A stretch of DNA of 64,000 bases, from assembly GCF_001953865.1 (NCBI RefSeq), contig NZ_MQUQ01000005.1, forward strand, positions 197,401 to 261,400. The letters are read 5' to 3'. Below are positions 8,798-17,279 of this stretch, piece by piece. The notes beneath the pieces were generated by a model. It saw only the letters and a program-made list of their open reading frames with translations. It did no database searches and was not told the origin of the DNA. The first letter of the stretch is position 1, and the number at the start of each line of letters is the position of its first letter. The DNA is from Amycolatopsis coloradensis (lineage in GTDB: Bacteria; Actinomycetota; Actinomycetes; Mycobacteriales; Pseudonocardiaceae). Both the position numbers and the translations under genes were made by a program.

Positions 8798-11600
8798 CCC
8801 GTTCGGCACCGAGCGGCTCCGTGCCGCCGTCCTGCGCGCCTGGGCGGATTCACCGACGCGGTTCACCGAGGACACCAACACGGAGAACGATCTGCGTGTC
8901 GGCGGCTACCGTGACCGGCTGTTCGTCGAGCTGGCGCAGAACGCCGCCGACGCCGCGCTGGCCGCCGGTGCGCGTGGCAGGCTCCGGGTGTCCGTTGTGG
9001 ACGGTGAACTGAGATTCGCCAATACGGGTGCGCCGCTGGACGCGCGCGGCGTCGAATCCCTCGCCTCTCTTCGTGCTTCCGGCAAGAGTGAAGAGACTGT
9101 CGGCCGCTTCGGCGTCGGATTCGCCGCCGTGCTCACGGTTTCCGCCGAACCGCGGATCGTTTCGGCGACCGGCGGGGTCGCGTTCTCCGCGGGTCGCACA
9201 CGTGCGGAAGCGGGTCGCACCGGCGATGTCCCCGTGCTCCGGCTTCCGTGGCCGGTCGAAGGCGACGAACCTCCCGTACCCGAAGGCTTCACCACCGAGG
9301 TCCGGCTTCCGGTGCGTGAGGGCGTCGACCTCCCCGCGTTGCTGGCGGACCTGAAGAACGACATCGGTGATCTGCTGCTCACCCTGTCCTGGCTGGAGAG
9401 CATCGAGGTCGAAGGGGGCGCCTGGCACCGCACCGATCTCGGCGACGGCGTCGTGGAACTCTCGTCACCGGACGGTTCCGCCGAGCACTGGCAGGTCCAC
9501 CGCGGTGAGGTCGTCTGGGCCGTCCCGCTCGACGGATCCGGCTCACCGCGTCCGCTCGGCGAGGACGTCCTGCACGCCCCGACGCCGACCGATGACGAAC
9601 TTTCCCTGCCCGCGCGGCTGATCGCGACGCTGCCGATCGAGCCGTCGCGCCGTCGCGCCCTGCCGGGGCCGGAGTTGACCGCGGCACTGAAGGACGCCGC
9701 GCGGGAGTACGTCGATCTCGTCCGTTCCCTGCCCTCGAAGGAACGTCTGGCGCTCGTCCCCGGTGGCGGCTTCCCGCGTTCCACTGTGGACGGAACGCTG
9801 CGCGAGGCCATCCTCGAAAATCTCACCGATTCGCCTTGGCTTCCCGCGCAAGCAGGTGATGACTTGCCGGGGCGTCAGGCGCGGGTGCTCTCGGTGGACG
9901 TACCGGGGCTGGCGCCCCTGCTGGCCGATTTGGTGCCAGGACTGGTCTCACTGTCCGGTGTGGACCTTCGCGCGGTGGGTGCTCAGGCCCTTTCGCCCGC
10001 CGAGGCCATCGAACTGCTGACCGGGGCCCGGCGCGAGCCGTCCTGGTGGCACTCGCTCTACGACGTGCTGCTCCCGGCGCTCGAAGCACACGACCTCACC
10101 AAGGACGATCTCGGCGCCCTGCCGGTCCCGATGTCGGACGGCCGCACCCTGCCCGGCGTGCGTGACGCGCTGCTCGTCGGCGGCTCGGCGGAACTGCTCG
10201 AACTTCTGTCCGATGTGGACATCATCGGCCTCCGGCTCGTGCACCCGGCCGCGGCGCATCCGTTGCTGGAACGCTTGGGCGCCAAGCATTCTGAGGCGAG
10301 GGACCTGCTCGAAGCCGACGCGCTGAGCGCCGCTGTCGAGCGCAGTGCCGAAGACGTCCAGTCCGGTTTGGACGGTATGGCGCTGGCGGGCGCGGTGCTC
10401 CGCCTGATCGCCGAAGTCGGCGACGACGCCCCCGAATGGGCGGGTGCCTTGGCCCTGCCGGGCGAGGACGGCTGGCGGCGCGCGGACGAACTCGTCCTGC
10501 CCACTTCGCCGCTGGGCGACATCTTCGACTCCGAGGTGTTCGAAGAAGACGGCGCGTTGTCCGTGCTGGACGAAGATTTCGCCGAAGACTGGCCGGTGGG
10601 CACGCTCGTCGCGGTCGGCGTGCTGGATTCCTTCGCGCTGGTCACCGACGAAGACCCGCTGGAGCCGGAACACGGCCTGCCCGACGAGCACGACTGGTGG
10701 GACTCGTCCGAACGGCCGCCGTCCCGGGTGCTCGCCGTGCGCGATCTCGACCTCGTCGCCGACGACGCCTGGCCCGAAGCCCTGCGGCTGCTGGCTTCCC
10801 GCCCGGAAACCTGGCGGGCCCTCACCGAACCCGGCGGGCACGCCGGCTGGTGGCTCGCGCGGTACGCGCTGCTCGACGGGCACGCGCCGCTCGACTGGCG
10901 GATGCCGGACGCCGCCGCGTTGGCCGGTCTCTACGACGTCGTCCCGGATTCGGGGCTGAGCAAGGAGATCCTCCTCGCCGCGGGGATACGGACGGAGCTG
11001 GGAACCGAGACCGCCGAGGACGTCGAAGACCTGCTGGAGCGACTCGGAGATCCCGAGCGCACGGTGAGCCCCGGGCTCGCTTCCCGGGCGCACGCCGTTC
11101 TCGCGGAAGCAGGAGTGGACGTCGAAGCGCCGGAACGTGTCCGGGTCGCGGACGGTTCGGCCGCCGACGCCGGGAACGCCGTCGTACTCGACATGCCGTG
11201 GTTCGCCGCCGTGCTGGCGCCGGAGCGGATGGTCGTCTCGGCGAGCGGCGCCGGGGCGCTGGCGGAACTGCTGGACCTGCCGCTGGCGAGTGGTCTCGAC
11301 GCGAAGGTCACCGAAGACGGCGAGTTCGTGCCGTGGACGGAGCTTTCCGCGCTCCGGCTGGCCGCCGATCAGCTGGGCGTCGAGCTGCCCGAGGGCGGGG
11401 TGCTGCTGCACGAGGCGCTGACGGTGACTTTCGAGGACGCGGAGCACGACGTCGCCTGGTGGTCCGACGACAGGCTGCACGCCGCCGACACCCCCGAAGG
11501 CCTCGGGCGGGCCTTCGCCTGGGCCACCGACCGGTGGGCCGATCGGCACGTCCTCACCGCCCTGCTCGACGACCCCTCTCCGTCGGCCCTCCTCAACTGA
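8787..11600 (+). CDS. Sacsin-like HSP90-fold ATPase, 937 residues
   Basis: A large cytoplasmic protein whose first ~200 residues form a GHKL/HSP90-type ATP-binding domain: the N-box ELAQNAADA (E48, N52), a variant G1 box NTG (79-81) in place of DxG, and the G2 box GRFGVGF (106-112). This is the sacsin N-terminal ATPase-like family. The other ~700 residues are Leu/Asp/Glu-rich with no motif I can name, including an acidic stretch near 560-640. GTG 8787 lies inside the end of DUF3027, and the pairing suggests a joint role, perhaps chaperone-like. The stop is immediately followed by a perfect 30-bp-arm palindrome. Confidence 0.87.
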   Translation: MSTDPFGTERLRAAVLRAWADSPTRFTEDTNTENDLRVGGYRDRLFVELAQNAADAALAAGARGRLRVSVVDGELRFANTGAPLDARGVESLASLRASGKSEETVGRFGVGFAAVLTVSAEPRIVSATGGVAFSAGRTRAEAGRTGDVPVLRLPWPVEGDEPPVPEGFTTEVRLPVREGVDLPALLADLKNDIGDLLLTLSWLESIEVEGGAWHRTDLGDGVVELSSPDGSAEHWQVHRGEVVWAVPLDGSGSPRPLGEDVLHAPTPTDDELSLPARLIATLPIEPSRRRALPGPELTAALKDAAREYVDLVRSLPSKERLALVPGGGFPRSTVDGTLREAILENLTDSPWLPAQAGDDLPGRQARVLSVDVPGLAPLLADLVPGLVSLSGVDLRAVGAQALSPAEAIELLTGARREPSWWHSLYDVLLPALEAHDLTKDDLGALPVPMSDGRTLPGVRDALLVGGSAELLELLSDVDIIGLRLVHPAAAHPLLERLGAKHSEARDLLEADALSAAVERSAEDVQSGLDGMALAGAVLRLIAEVGDDAPEWAGALALPGEDGWRRADELVLPTSPLGDIFDSEVFEEDGALSVLDEDFAEDWPVGTLVAVGVLDSFALVTDEDPLEPEHGLPDEHDWWDSSERPPSRVLAVRDLDLVADDAWPEALRLLASRPETWRALTEPGGHAGWWLARYALLDGHAPLDWRMPDAAALAGLYDVVPDSGLSKEILLAAGIRTELGTETAEDVEDLLERLGDPERTVSPGLASRAHAVLAEAGVDVEAPERVRVADGSAADAGNAVVLDMPWFAAVLAPERMVVSASGAGALAELLDLPLASGLDAKVTEDGEFVPWTELSALRLAADQLGVELPEGGVLLHEALTVTFEDAEHDVAWWSDDRLHAADTPEGLGRAFAWATDRWADRHVLTALLDDPSPSALLN

Positions 11601-11664
11601 CGCGATTCGTCCTCTGGTTGCGGTACTTGCGCGTGCAAGTACCGCAACCAGAGGACGAATCGCG
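11601..11664. repeat. Intergenic palindrome, family B copy 1 (perfect 30-bp arms)
   Basis: Arms 11601-11630 and 11635-11664 are perfectly complementary, with a 4-base loop. The arm core reads CGATTCGTCCTCTGGTTGCG. It begins on the base after the stop of the sacsin-like gene and ends 8 bp before the convergent DUF2530 stop, so it fills the space between two gene ends. There is no U-tract, so if it terminates transcription it is of the hairpin-only actinomycete style. Confidence 0.9.
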
Positions 11665-11672
11665 CGGGAAGA

Positions 11673-11939
11673 TCACAGGCGTTGGGCACTTTTCGAGCCA
11701 CGCCGGGCGGCGGCGCGCTGCCACGCGATGATCGCGAGGCCGATGAAGCCGAGCACGAGACCGGAGAAGGACGTCTGCACCCAGATGCCGTCGGTCACAA
11801 AGAACAGGACCACGGTCGCGATCGCCCACAGCGCGGTACCTACGATCACGACCGGCGTCAGGTCGGTCAGCCGTTTCGGCAGTTCCGGCGTTGGCCGCAA
11901 TGAACCGTTCACTTCCCCGGAATTGATCGATTCGCCCAC
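11673..11939 (-). CDS. DUF2530 small membrane protein
   Basis: An 88-residue protein started at GTG 11939 (VGESINSGEVNGSLRP). Two transmembrane helices are clear (about residues 27-46 and 53-72), followed by a basic tail (RAAARRGSKSAQ). It resembles the actinobacterial DUF2530 family, which occurs in the same neighbourhood in mycobacteria. It is divergent from the purine permease, 41 bp away. No ribosome-binding site is obvious, so the start is uncertain by a few codons. Confidence 0.8.
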   Translation of the reverse strand: MGESINSGEVNGSLRPTPELPKRLTDLTPVVIVGTALWAIATVVLFFVTDGIWVQTSFSGLVLGFIGLAIIAWQRAAARRGSKSAQRL

Positions 11940-11980
11940 GTGGGGAAGGGTACCCGGCAACGGGCGAAGGGTGGTACGCG

Positions 11981-13438
11981 ATGGCGGAGCAGCGCACCCG
12001 GTCCACACTGGACCGGTACTTCAAGATCAGCGAGCGCGGCTCGACACCGGGACGTGAGGTCCGCGGCGGGATCGTCACCTTCTTCACGATGGCGTACATC
12101 GTCGTCCTCAACCCGCTGATCATCGGCAGCTTCTCCGCTTCCGACGCCGGCGCGCACAAGGACGTGCTGGGCGACATCCTCCCCGTCCCGCAGGTCGCCG
12201 CGGTGACCGCGCTGGTCGCGGGCGTGCTGACCATCATCATGGGGCTGGTCGCGAACTATCCGTTCGCCATCGCCACCGGCCTCGGCATCAACAGCCTGAT
12301 CGCGGTCACCTTCGCCTCGCAGATGACCTGGCCGGAGGCGATGGGCCTGGTGGTGATCGAGGGACTGGTCATCGTCCTGCTGGTCTTCGCCGGGATCCGC
12401 ACGGCGGTGTTCAACGCCGTCCCGGCACCACTCAAATCGGCGATCGCCGTCGGCATCGGCCTGTTCATCTGCCTGATCGGCCTGGTCGACGCGGGATTCG
12501 TCCGGCGCGTCCCGGACGACGCGAAGACCACCGTGCCGGTCGGGCTCGGGATCAACGGCTCGATCGCCTCGTGGCCGACCGTCGTGTTCGTCGTCGGCCT
12601 GCTGGTCACCGGCATCCTGGTCGCGAAGCGGGTCAAGGGCGCGATCCTGATCGGTGTCCTCGCCTCGACCGTGCTGGCGATCGTGGTCGAATCGATCGCG
12701 AAGGTCGGCCCGTCCAAGGGTGTCAACCCGCAGGGCTGGAACCTCGGCTACCCGGCGCTGCCCGAGCAGGTCCTCGGCCTGCCGGATCTTTCCCTGGTCG
12801 GCGACATCTCCTTCGGCGCCTGGACGCGGTTGCCGGTCATCACCGTGGTGCTGCTGGTGTTCACCCTGGTGCTGGCGGACTTCTTCGACACCATGGGCTC
12901 GATGACCGGGCTCGCCAAGGAGGCGGACCTCCTCCCGCCGGACGGCAAACTCCCGAACGTCGGCAAGGCCCTGTTCGTCGACGGCACCGCCGCGGTCGCG
13001 GGTGGCTTCGCGTCGTCGAGTTCGAACACCGTCTTCGTCGAGTCCGCGTCCGGCATCGCCGAGGGCGCCAGGACCGGGCTCGCGAACGTGGTCACCGGCG
13101 TGCTCTTCATCGCGGCGATGTTCCTGACGCCGCTGTACCAGGTCGTCCCGGTCGAGGCGGCGGCTCCGGCACTGGTCGTCGTCGGCGCGCTGATGATGAG
13201 CCAGGTCAAGGAGATCGACTTCGCCGACTTCACCGTCGCGCTGCCCGCGTTCCTGACCATCGTGGTCATGCCGTTCACCTACTCGATCGCGAACGGCATC
13301 GGCGCGGGCTTCGTCAGCTACGTCGTCATCCGCGCGGTCACCGGCAAGGCGAAGGGCGTGCACCCGCTGATGTGGGCCATCGCGGTGATGTTCGTGGCCT
13401 ACTTCGCGGTCGGGCCGATCCAGGCCGCGCTCAACTGA
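11981..13438 (+). CDS. NCS2-family purine permease (AzgA-like)
   Basis: A 485-residue polytopic membrane protein of the nucleobase-cation symporter-2/AzgA branch, importing adenine, guanine or hypoxanthine. Hallmarks are the early VRGGIVTFFTMAYIVVLNP, the conserved NYPFAIATGLGINSL segment near residue 88, and FFDTMGSMTGLAKEADLL near residue 300, which carries the conserved Asp of the family. About 12-14 helices are predicted. It stands alone between divergent DUF2530 and the downstream MarR gene; no purine riboswitch is visible in the 41-bp leader. Confidence 0.9.
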   Translation: MAEQRTRSTLDRYFKISERGSTPGREVRGGIVTFFTMAYIVVLNPLIIGSFSASDAGAHKDVLGDILPVPQVAAVTALVAGVLTIIMGLVANYPFAIATGLGINSLIAVTFASQMTWPEAMGLVVIEGLVIVLLVFAGIRTAVFNAVPAPLKSAIAVGIGLFICLIGLVDAGFVRRVPDDAKTTVPVGLGINGSIASWPTVVFVVGLLVTGILVAKRVKGAILIGVLASTVLAIVVESIAKVGPSKGVNPQGWNLGYPALPEQVLGLPDLSLVGDISFGAWTRLPVITVVLLVFTLVLADFFDTMGSMTGLAKEADLLPPDGKLPNVGKALFVDGTAAVAGGFASSSSNTVFVESASGIAEGARTGLANVVTGVLFIAAMFLTPLYQVVPVEAAAPALVVVGALMMSQVKEIDFADFTVALPAFLTIVVMPFTYSIANGIGAGFVSYVVIRAVTGKAKGVHPLMWAIAVMFVAYFAVGPIQAALN

Positions 13439-13493
13439 CCAGCGGTCATGTCAGCCGTGGGCGATCTCACGGGCCGATGATCCGATCGTGAGG

Positions 13494-13508
13494 TATGCTA
13501 ACTATATG
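13494..13508 (+). promoter_or_regulatory. Candidate leaderless promoter of marR gene
   Basis: TATGCT (13494-13499) fits the actinobacterial -10 pattern TANNNT and ends 6 nt before the ATG at 13506. This is the spacing expected if transcription starts at or next to the A of the start codon. No good Shine-Dalgarno is placed correctly. Inferred from spacing only. Confidence 0.35.
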
Positions 13509-13937
13509 TCCGGAGACACGCACGAGCGCTCATTGGCGAGCCGCCTGCGTCTCGCGGTGGTGCGGCTCAATCGACGGCTACGGGCCCAGCGGGCAGGCGA
13601 CGGTATCTCGCTGACCCAGGTGTCCGCGCTGTCGACGCTGCACAAATGCGGTGCGCTGACCCCTGGCCAGCTCGCCGCGAAGGAAGGCGTCCAGCCGCCC
13701 TCGATGACGAGGGTGATCGCCGCGCTCGAGGAGATGGGTTACGTCGAGCGCAGGCCGCATCCGACGGACGGCCGTCAGGCCATCGTCGAGTTGTCGGACC
13801 GTGGCCGGTCGTACGTGGTCGAGCAGATCACCGCGCGGGAGATCTGGCTGGACAAGCAATTGGCGGAGTTGAGCGCGGAGGAACGGGAAGTGCTCTCTCG
13901 CGCCGCCGAGATCATCGACAGGATGGCGGGGAACTAA
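13506..13937 (+). CDS. MarR-family transcriptional regulator
   Basis: A 143-residue winged-helix regulator begun at ATG 13506 (MSGDTHERSLASRLR). The recognition region is LTPGQLAAKEGVQPPSMTRVIAALEEMGYVERR, followed by the wing HPTDGRQAIVELSDRG, both classic MarR. It corresponds to the Rv0880 position in the mycobacterial gene order. Only 5 bp separate its stop from the MFS exporter start, so it probably controls that transporter and itself. MarR proteins usually repress and release DNA on binding small aromatic compounds; the ligand here is unknown. Confidence 0.88.
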   Translation: MSGDTHERSLASRLRLAVVRLNRRLRAQRAGDGISLTQVSALSTLHKCGALTPGQLAAKEGVQPPSMTRVIAALEEMGYVERRPHPTDGRQAIVELSDRGRSYVVEQITAREIWLDKQLAELSAEEREVLSRAAEIIDRMAGN

Positions 13938-13942
13938 CAGCG

Positions 13943-15304
13943 GTGACGACCACGGGTAGCGAAACGCAGTGTCCTTCCAAGACCACCGCCACCCGGGAAC
14001 CCGCTCCACCACCGCCGCCCGCGCGCGAGAAGCCGCGCGCGTCGATGTTCTCCTCGCTGAAGGTGCGGAACTACCGGCTCTTCTTCACCGGCCAGGTCAT
14101 CTCGAACATCGGGACCTGGATGCAGCGCATCGCGCAGGACTGGCTGGTGTTCACCCTCAGCGGCAACGACCCGATCGCGCTCGGCATCGCGGTCGCGTTG
14201 CAGTTCACGCCGACTCTGTTCCTCTCGCTGTGGGCCGGGGTGCTGGCCGACCGGGTCGACAAGCGGCGGCTGCTGATCGGCATCCAGATCGCCGTGCTGG
14301 CGCAGGCGGTCGTCCTCGGCGCGCTCGATCTGAGCGGTGTCGCGGCGTTGTGGCACGTGTACCTTCTCTGCTTCACGCTAGGCGTGACGGCATCGCTGGA
14401 AGTGCCCGCGCGGCAGTCGTTCGTGGCCGAGATGGTCGGCAGGGACAAGGTCACCAACGCCGTCGCGCTCAACTCCTCGATCTTCAACATGGCCCGCATC
14501 GTCGGCCCGGCCATTGCGGGCTTCGCGATCACCTGGGTCGGCACCGGCTGGCTGTTCATGGCGAACGCGGTGAGCACGGGCGCCGTCATCGCCGCGCTGG
14601 TGATGATGAACCCGGACAAGCTCTTCCGCGGCCCGGTCATCCCGCGTGAGAAGGGGCAACTGGCCGAGGGCCTGCGATACGTCCGGCGGCGCAGTGACCT
14701 GATGACCGTGATGGTGCTGGTGTTCTTCGTGAGCACGTTCGGCATCACCTACTTCACTTCGCTGCCCATCGTCGCCGCGAACGTCTTCCACACCAACGCC
14801 GACGGCTACGGTCTCCTGTCGACACTGGTCGCCGTCGGCACCTTCACCGGCGCGCTGATGTCGGCCCGCCGCAACACCCGCGGTGGTCCTCGCGTGCGGT
14901 TGCTGCTGATCTCGGCGTTCCTGCTCGGCGCGTTCGAGGTGGTTACCGCGTTCATGCCGACGTACCTGACCTTCGGCTTCGCGCTGATCCCGCTCGGCTT
15001 CGCCACGATCACCTTCCTCAACACGGCGAACGCGCTGGTGCAGACCGCGGTCAGCCCGGAGATGCGCGGCCGCGTGATGGGCCTGTACGTCCTGGTGCTG
15101 ATCGGCGGCAATCCCATCGGCGGCCCGATGACCGGCTGGATGGCCCACGCTTTCGGTGGCCGCTCGCCGTTCTACATCGGCGGCGCGATCTCGGCGCTCG
15201 CCGCGGTAGTCTGCGCCGTCGTGCTGATCCGGCGCGGTGGGGTGAGTTTGCCGGTACGGCGGTTCGGAAACGGGCTGCGCGTGCTGAAGAGGGAGCGGGT
15301 GTGA
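13943..15304 (+). CDS. MFS exporter (MFS_3/EntS-like)
   Basis: A 453-residue transporter with GTG start 13943, the family-typical opening FSSLKVRNYRLFFTGQVISNIGTWMQ after a Pro-rich 35-residue cytoplasmic head, and a GVLADRVDKRRLL loop between helices 2 and 3 characteristic of MFS. Twelve helices are predicted. The sequence resembles the MFS_3 drug/siderophore exporters. It is co-transcribed with the MarR gene and overlaps the start of the next gene (GTGA), forming a three-gene operon. Confidence 0.88.
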   Translation: MTTTGSETQCPSKTTATREPAPPPPPAREKPRASMFSSLKVRNYRLFFTGQVISNIGTWMQRIAQDWLVFTLSGNDPIALGIAVALQFTPTLFLSLWAGVLADRVDKRRLLIGIQIAVLAQAVVLGALDLSGVAALWHVYLLCFTLGVTASLEVPARQSFVAEMVGRDKVTNAVALNSSIFNMARIVGPAIAGFAITWVGTGWLFMANAVSTGAVIAALVMMNPDKLFRGPVIPREKGQLAEGLRYVRRRSDLMTVMVLVFFVSTFGITYFTSLPIVAANVFHTNADGYGLLSTLVAVGTFTGALMSARRNTRGGPRVRLLLISAFLLGAFEVVTAFMPTYLTFGFALIPLGFATITFLNTANALVQTAVSPEMRGRVMGLYVLVLIGGNPIGGPMTGWMAHAFGGRSPFYIGGAISALAAVVCAVVLIRRGGVSLPVRRFGNGLRVLKRERV

Positions 15305-15741
15305 ACAAGCTCGGTGTCGAACCGTCGGTGACACGCTGGAACGACGGCGAGGCCCGGTTCCTGGACTGGACCATCGACGGCGTCGCCGTGTGCTCGACGG
15401 TTTCCACCCAGCACCAGACGCCGCTTTTCCTGGACGACGCCGGGTGGCGTGAGTGTGCGGTCGAAACGCTTTCACGGCTGCTGGGCCACTTGCCGGGTGA
15501 CTTCGACGACGGACGGGTCGCGTTGCTGATGTGCCCGCTGTGCGGTGACCTCGGCTGTGGGGCGTACAGCGTCGAGGTCGTCTTCAACGACGACAGCGTC
15601 GAGTGGCGGGCTTTCGGCTGGCAGGTCGACTACGAGGCTTTCGAGCCTGAGCAGGAGGAGTACCGGTCCGTCATGGCCCGTTTCGACCGGACGGCGTACG
15701 AGGCCCTCCTCGGAGACCTCCTGTCGAACTACCGGGCCTAA
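15301..15741 (+). CDS. Conserved hypothetical protein with Cys knuckle
   Basis: A 146-residue cytoplasmic protein with GTG start overlapping the MFS stop by 4 bp. It contains CPLCGDLGCGAYSVEV (C78, C81, C86), a possible metal-binding knuckle inside a beta-rich fold, followed by WRAFGWQVDYEAFEP. No named domain is recognised. Translational coupling to the MarR/MFS pair suggests a linked function, but nothing in the sequence says which. It converges with the next gene and overlaps it by 4 bp. Confidence 0.72.
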   Translation: MNKLGVEPSVTRWNDGEARFLDWTIDGVAVCSTVSTQHQTPLFLDDAGWRECAVETLSRLLGHLPGDFDDGRVALLMCPLCGDLGCGAYSVEVVFNDDSVEWRAFGWQVDYEAFEPEQEEYRSVMARFDRTAYEALLGDLLSNYRA

Positions 15742-16751
15742 CGGCCGAGCAACGGCGGCACCGTCTTCTCGGCGAGCCCGGTGAGATCGCCGGTGCCCTT
15801 GAACTTCACCGTCTCCCCACGCGGATCCCCGGTGAGCTGCACGACCACACTTTTTTCGCCGACCTGGGCGGGGAGTCCCGCGATGGACGTGGTCGCCCGG
15901 ACGTCCGACGACAGCTCGCTGTAGTCCGCCGTCACGCCGTTCAGCTCGCAGGCGGCGAAGAAAGTGGGCTTCGCGCCGTCGGCCGGGACCCCGAGCGCGC
16001 GGCCGAGTTCGGCGCACAACAGCCACGAAATCACCGGGAGCGGCTGATCCTTGATCGGACCGGGCGCGGTCTTTTCGTACGGGATCTCGCCGTCTTCGCC
16101 GATTTTCGGCAACTTCGGACCGGGCGGCGTCGCACCGGCGATCAACGCCTCGGCGAGCGCCTTCGCCTTGCTCTCCGTCTCGGGGACTTCGAGGACCCTG
16201 CCGCGGACGGCGACGTTCAGCACCGGCGAGGCGCCATTGCGCGGCGCGACGTCGACCAGCTCGACGCTCAAACTGGTGCCGTCCTTGTCGGACGCGATGA
16301 CCGCGAGCTTTCCGGCGACGGTGGTCCTCGTGGGCACACCCCGGCTCGTGTCCTTGGGCAGCGCGGGGATCATCTGGGCACTGACGTCGAGTTCTGCGGT
16401 GACCGCGTGACAAGCCCTTCCCGCCTCCCGCAACGTGCGGCCGCCGAGGATCTCTTCCCAGCGCTGCTCCGGGATCGCCTGGCAGAGCACCTGCGCGCCG
16501 GTGCCACCCGTCAGCGCGGTCACCATCTCACCCGTCGGCATCGGGACCGGGCGGAGCGCTTCGCCGGACGTGGACGGCCAGACTTCCGGGAGCTTCGACT
16601 CCGGCTCGTCGTCCTTGTTCAGCAGGGTGATCGCGACGACGATGCCCACGCCGAACAGCAGCAGGACACTCGTCAGCGCGCAGCCCGCCCAAATCCACAT
16701 CGGACGGTCGGTCTTACGCGCGATGGCGCGATAGTCGTTCCCGGTGGTCAC
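15738..16751 (-). CDS. Membrane-anchored extracytoplasmic protein, unknown function
   Basis: A 337-residue protein with one transmembrane helix at about residues 18-43 and the rest predicted outside. The outside part has four Cys (in LCQAIPEQ, RACHAVT, LLCAELGR, AACELNG) that could form two disulfides. The pattern of a short cytoplasmic tail, anchor, and beta-rich Cys-containing ectodomain resembles DUF3558-like actinobacterial surface proteins, but I cannot assign a family. ATG 16751. An iron box lies 221 bp upstream, probably too far to act directly on this gene. Confidence 0.75.
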   Translation of the reverse strand: MTTGNDYRAIARKTDRPMWIWAGCALTSVLLLFGVGIVVAITLLNKDDEPESKLPEVWPSTSGEALRPVPMPTGEMVTALTGGTGAQVLCQAIPEQRWEEILGGRTLREAGRACHAVTAELDVSAQMIPALPKDTSRGVPTRTTVAGKLAVIASDKDGTSLSVELVDVAPRNGASPVLNVAVRGRVLEVPETESKAKALAEALIAGATPPGPKLPKIGEDGEIPYEKTAPGPIKDQPLPVISWLLCAELGRALGVPADGAKPTFFAACELNGVTADYSELSSDVRATTSIAGLPAQVGEKSVVVQLTGDPRGETVKFKGTGDLTGLAEKTVPPLLGR

Positions 16752-16971
16752 GGGGTGAAGCTAGCCTTTCGCGGCGCGGCTGTCCGGCGAAACGCCACCC
16801 CGATGAGAGATCGGAGAGTTGGGGGGCTTCAGGACGCTGCGCAGGGTCGCGAAGGTGGCGCAGAGTGAGGGGTGAGTGGAAACTTGCCGCTCAGAAGACT
16901 CAGGGGAACAGTCGGCCGTCACCCGGAAGGGTGAGATCGGCGTCTCCCGGTCGAGCCTCTTGCCGAAGTAG
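16752..16971. other. Gene-free stretch upstream of the iron box
   Basis: Between the start of the anchored protein and the iron box I find no reading frame with credible codon use and no clear hairpin. It presumably holds the promoter of the leftward gene. Confidence 0.5.
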
Positions 16972-16992
16972 ATGAGGTTAGGCTAACCTCAT
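16972..16992. promoter_or_regulatory. IdeR/DtxR iron box
   Basis: ATGAGGTTAGGCTAACCTCA plus a final T is a perfect 21-bp palindrome centred on G16982. Its core AGGTTAGGCTAACCT matches the established IdeR/DtxR consensus TTAGGTTAGGCTAACCTAA. No recognisable coding gene follows on the plus strand before a strong hairpin; the nearest leftward start is 221 bp away. The regulated transcript is therefore unclear. Confidence 0.78.
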
Positions 16993-17081
16993 ACGTATCC
17001 GCTTCGTGGTGGGAGCGGCAGTCAGTTCGGGAACGGACGAAGCCCCGCAATCGGGTCACCCCCGGCGGCGGGGCTTCGTTC
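16993..17081 (+). ncRNA. Candidate iron-regulated small RNA
   Basis: Starting at the iron box, the plus strand reads for about 45 nt and then enters a 12-bp hairpin (17037-17048 ACGAAGCCCCGC with 17068-17079 GCGGGGCTTCGT, 19-nt loop) of terminator type. The open frame through here (GTG 17006) lacks homology and runs antisense into superoxide dismutase, so a non-coding transcript of about 80-90 nt is the simplest reading. Inferred; no expression evidence. Confidence 0.3.
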
Positions 17082-17229
17082 ATGCCGGGGGTTCATGGTC
17101 GGTGACCTCGCCGGTCTGGTCAAGGCCGTTCCGGCACTCGGGCGAGTTCGATCCCGGACTCCGTCCAGGATCTCCCGGTCGAGGTAGGCGGCGACGGCCT
17201 GACACCTCGACGTCGCTGGAGGTCAAGAA

Positions 17230-17270
17230 ACGAAAAGCGGGGCCCTTCCGGAGGAAGAGCCCCGTTTCGT
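17230..17270 (-). terminator. Terminator hairpin of superoxide dismutase
   Basis: Directly after the dismutase stop on the minus strand, ACGAAA pairs with its complement and encloses GGGGC/GCCCC and CTTCC/GGAAG pairs around a 3-nt loop. The transcript then reads CTTTTCGTTTC, giving a short U-rich end. Typical intrinsic terminator placement. Confidence 0.75.
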
Positions 17271-17279
17271 GGTGGAGGG

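Noticed and set aside
9948..11549. Long minus-strand reading frame (533 codons) inside the sacsin-like gene
   Set aside because: It is antisense to a gene with clear GHKL motifs, is rich in Arg/Gly/Gln without any domain, and is a typical high-GC shadow frame.
11909..13363. Minus-strand frame of 484 codons opposite the purine permease
   Set aside because: Composition is almost only Asp, Arg, His and Gln, the mirror of a hydrophobic membrane protein; no homology.
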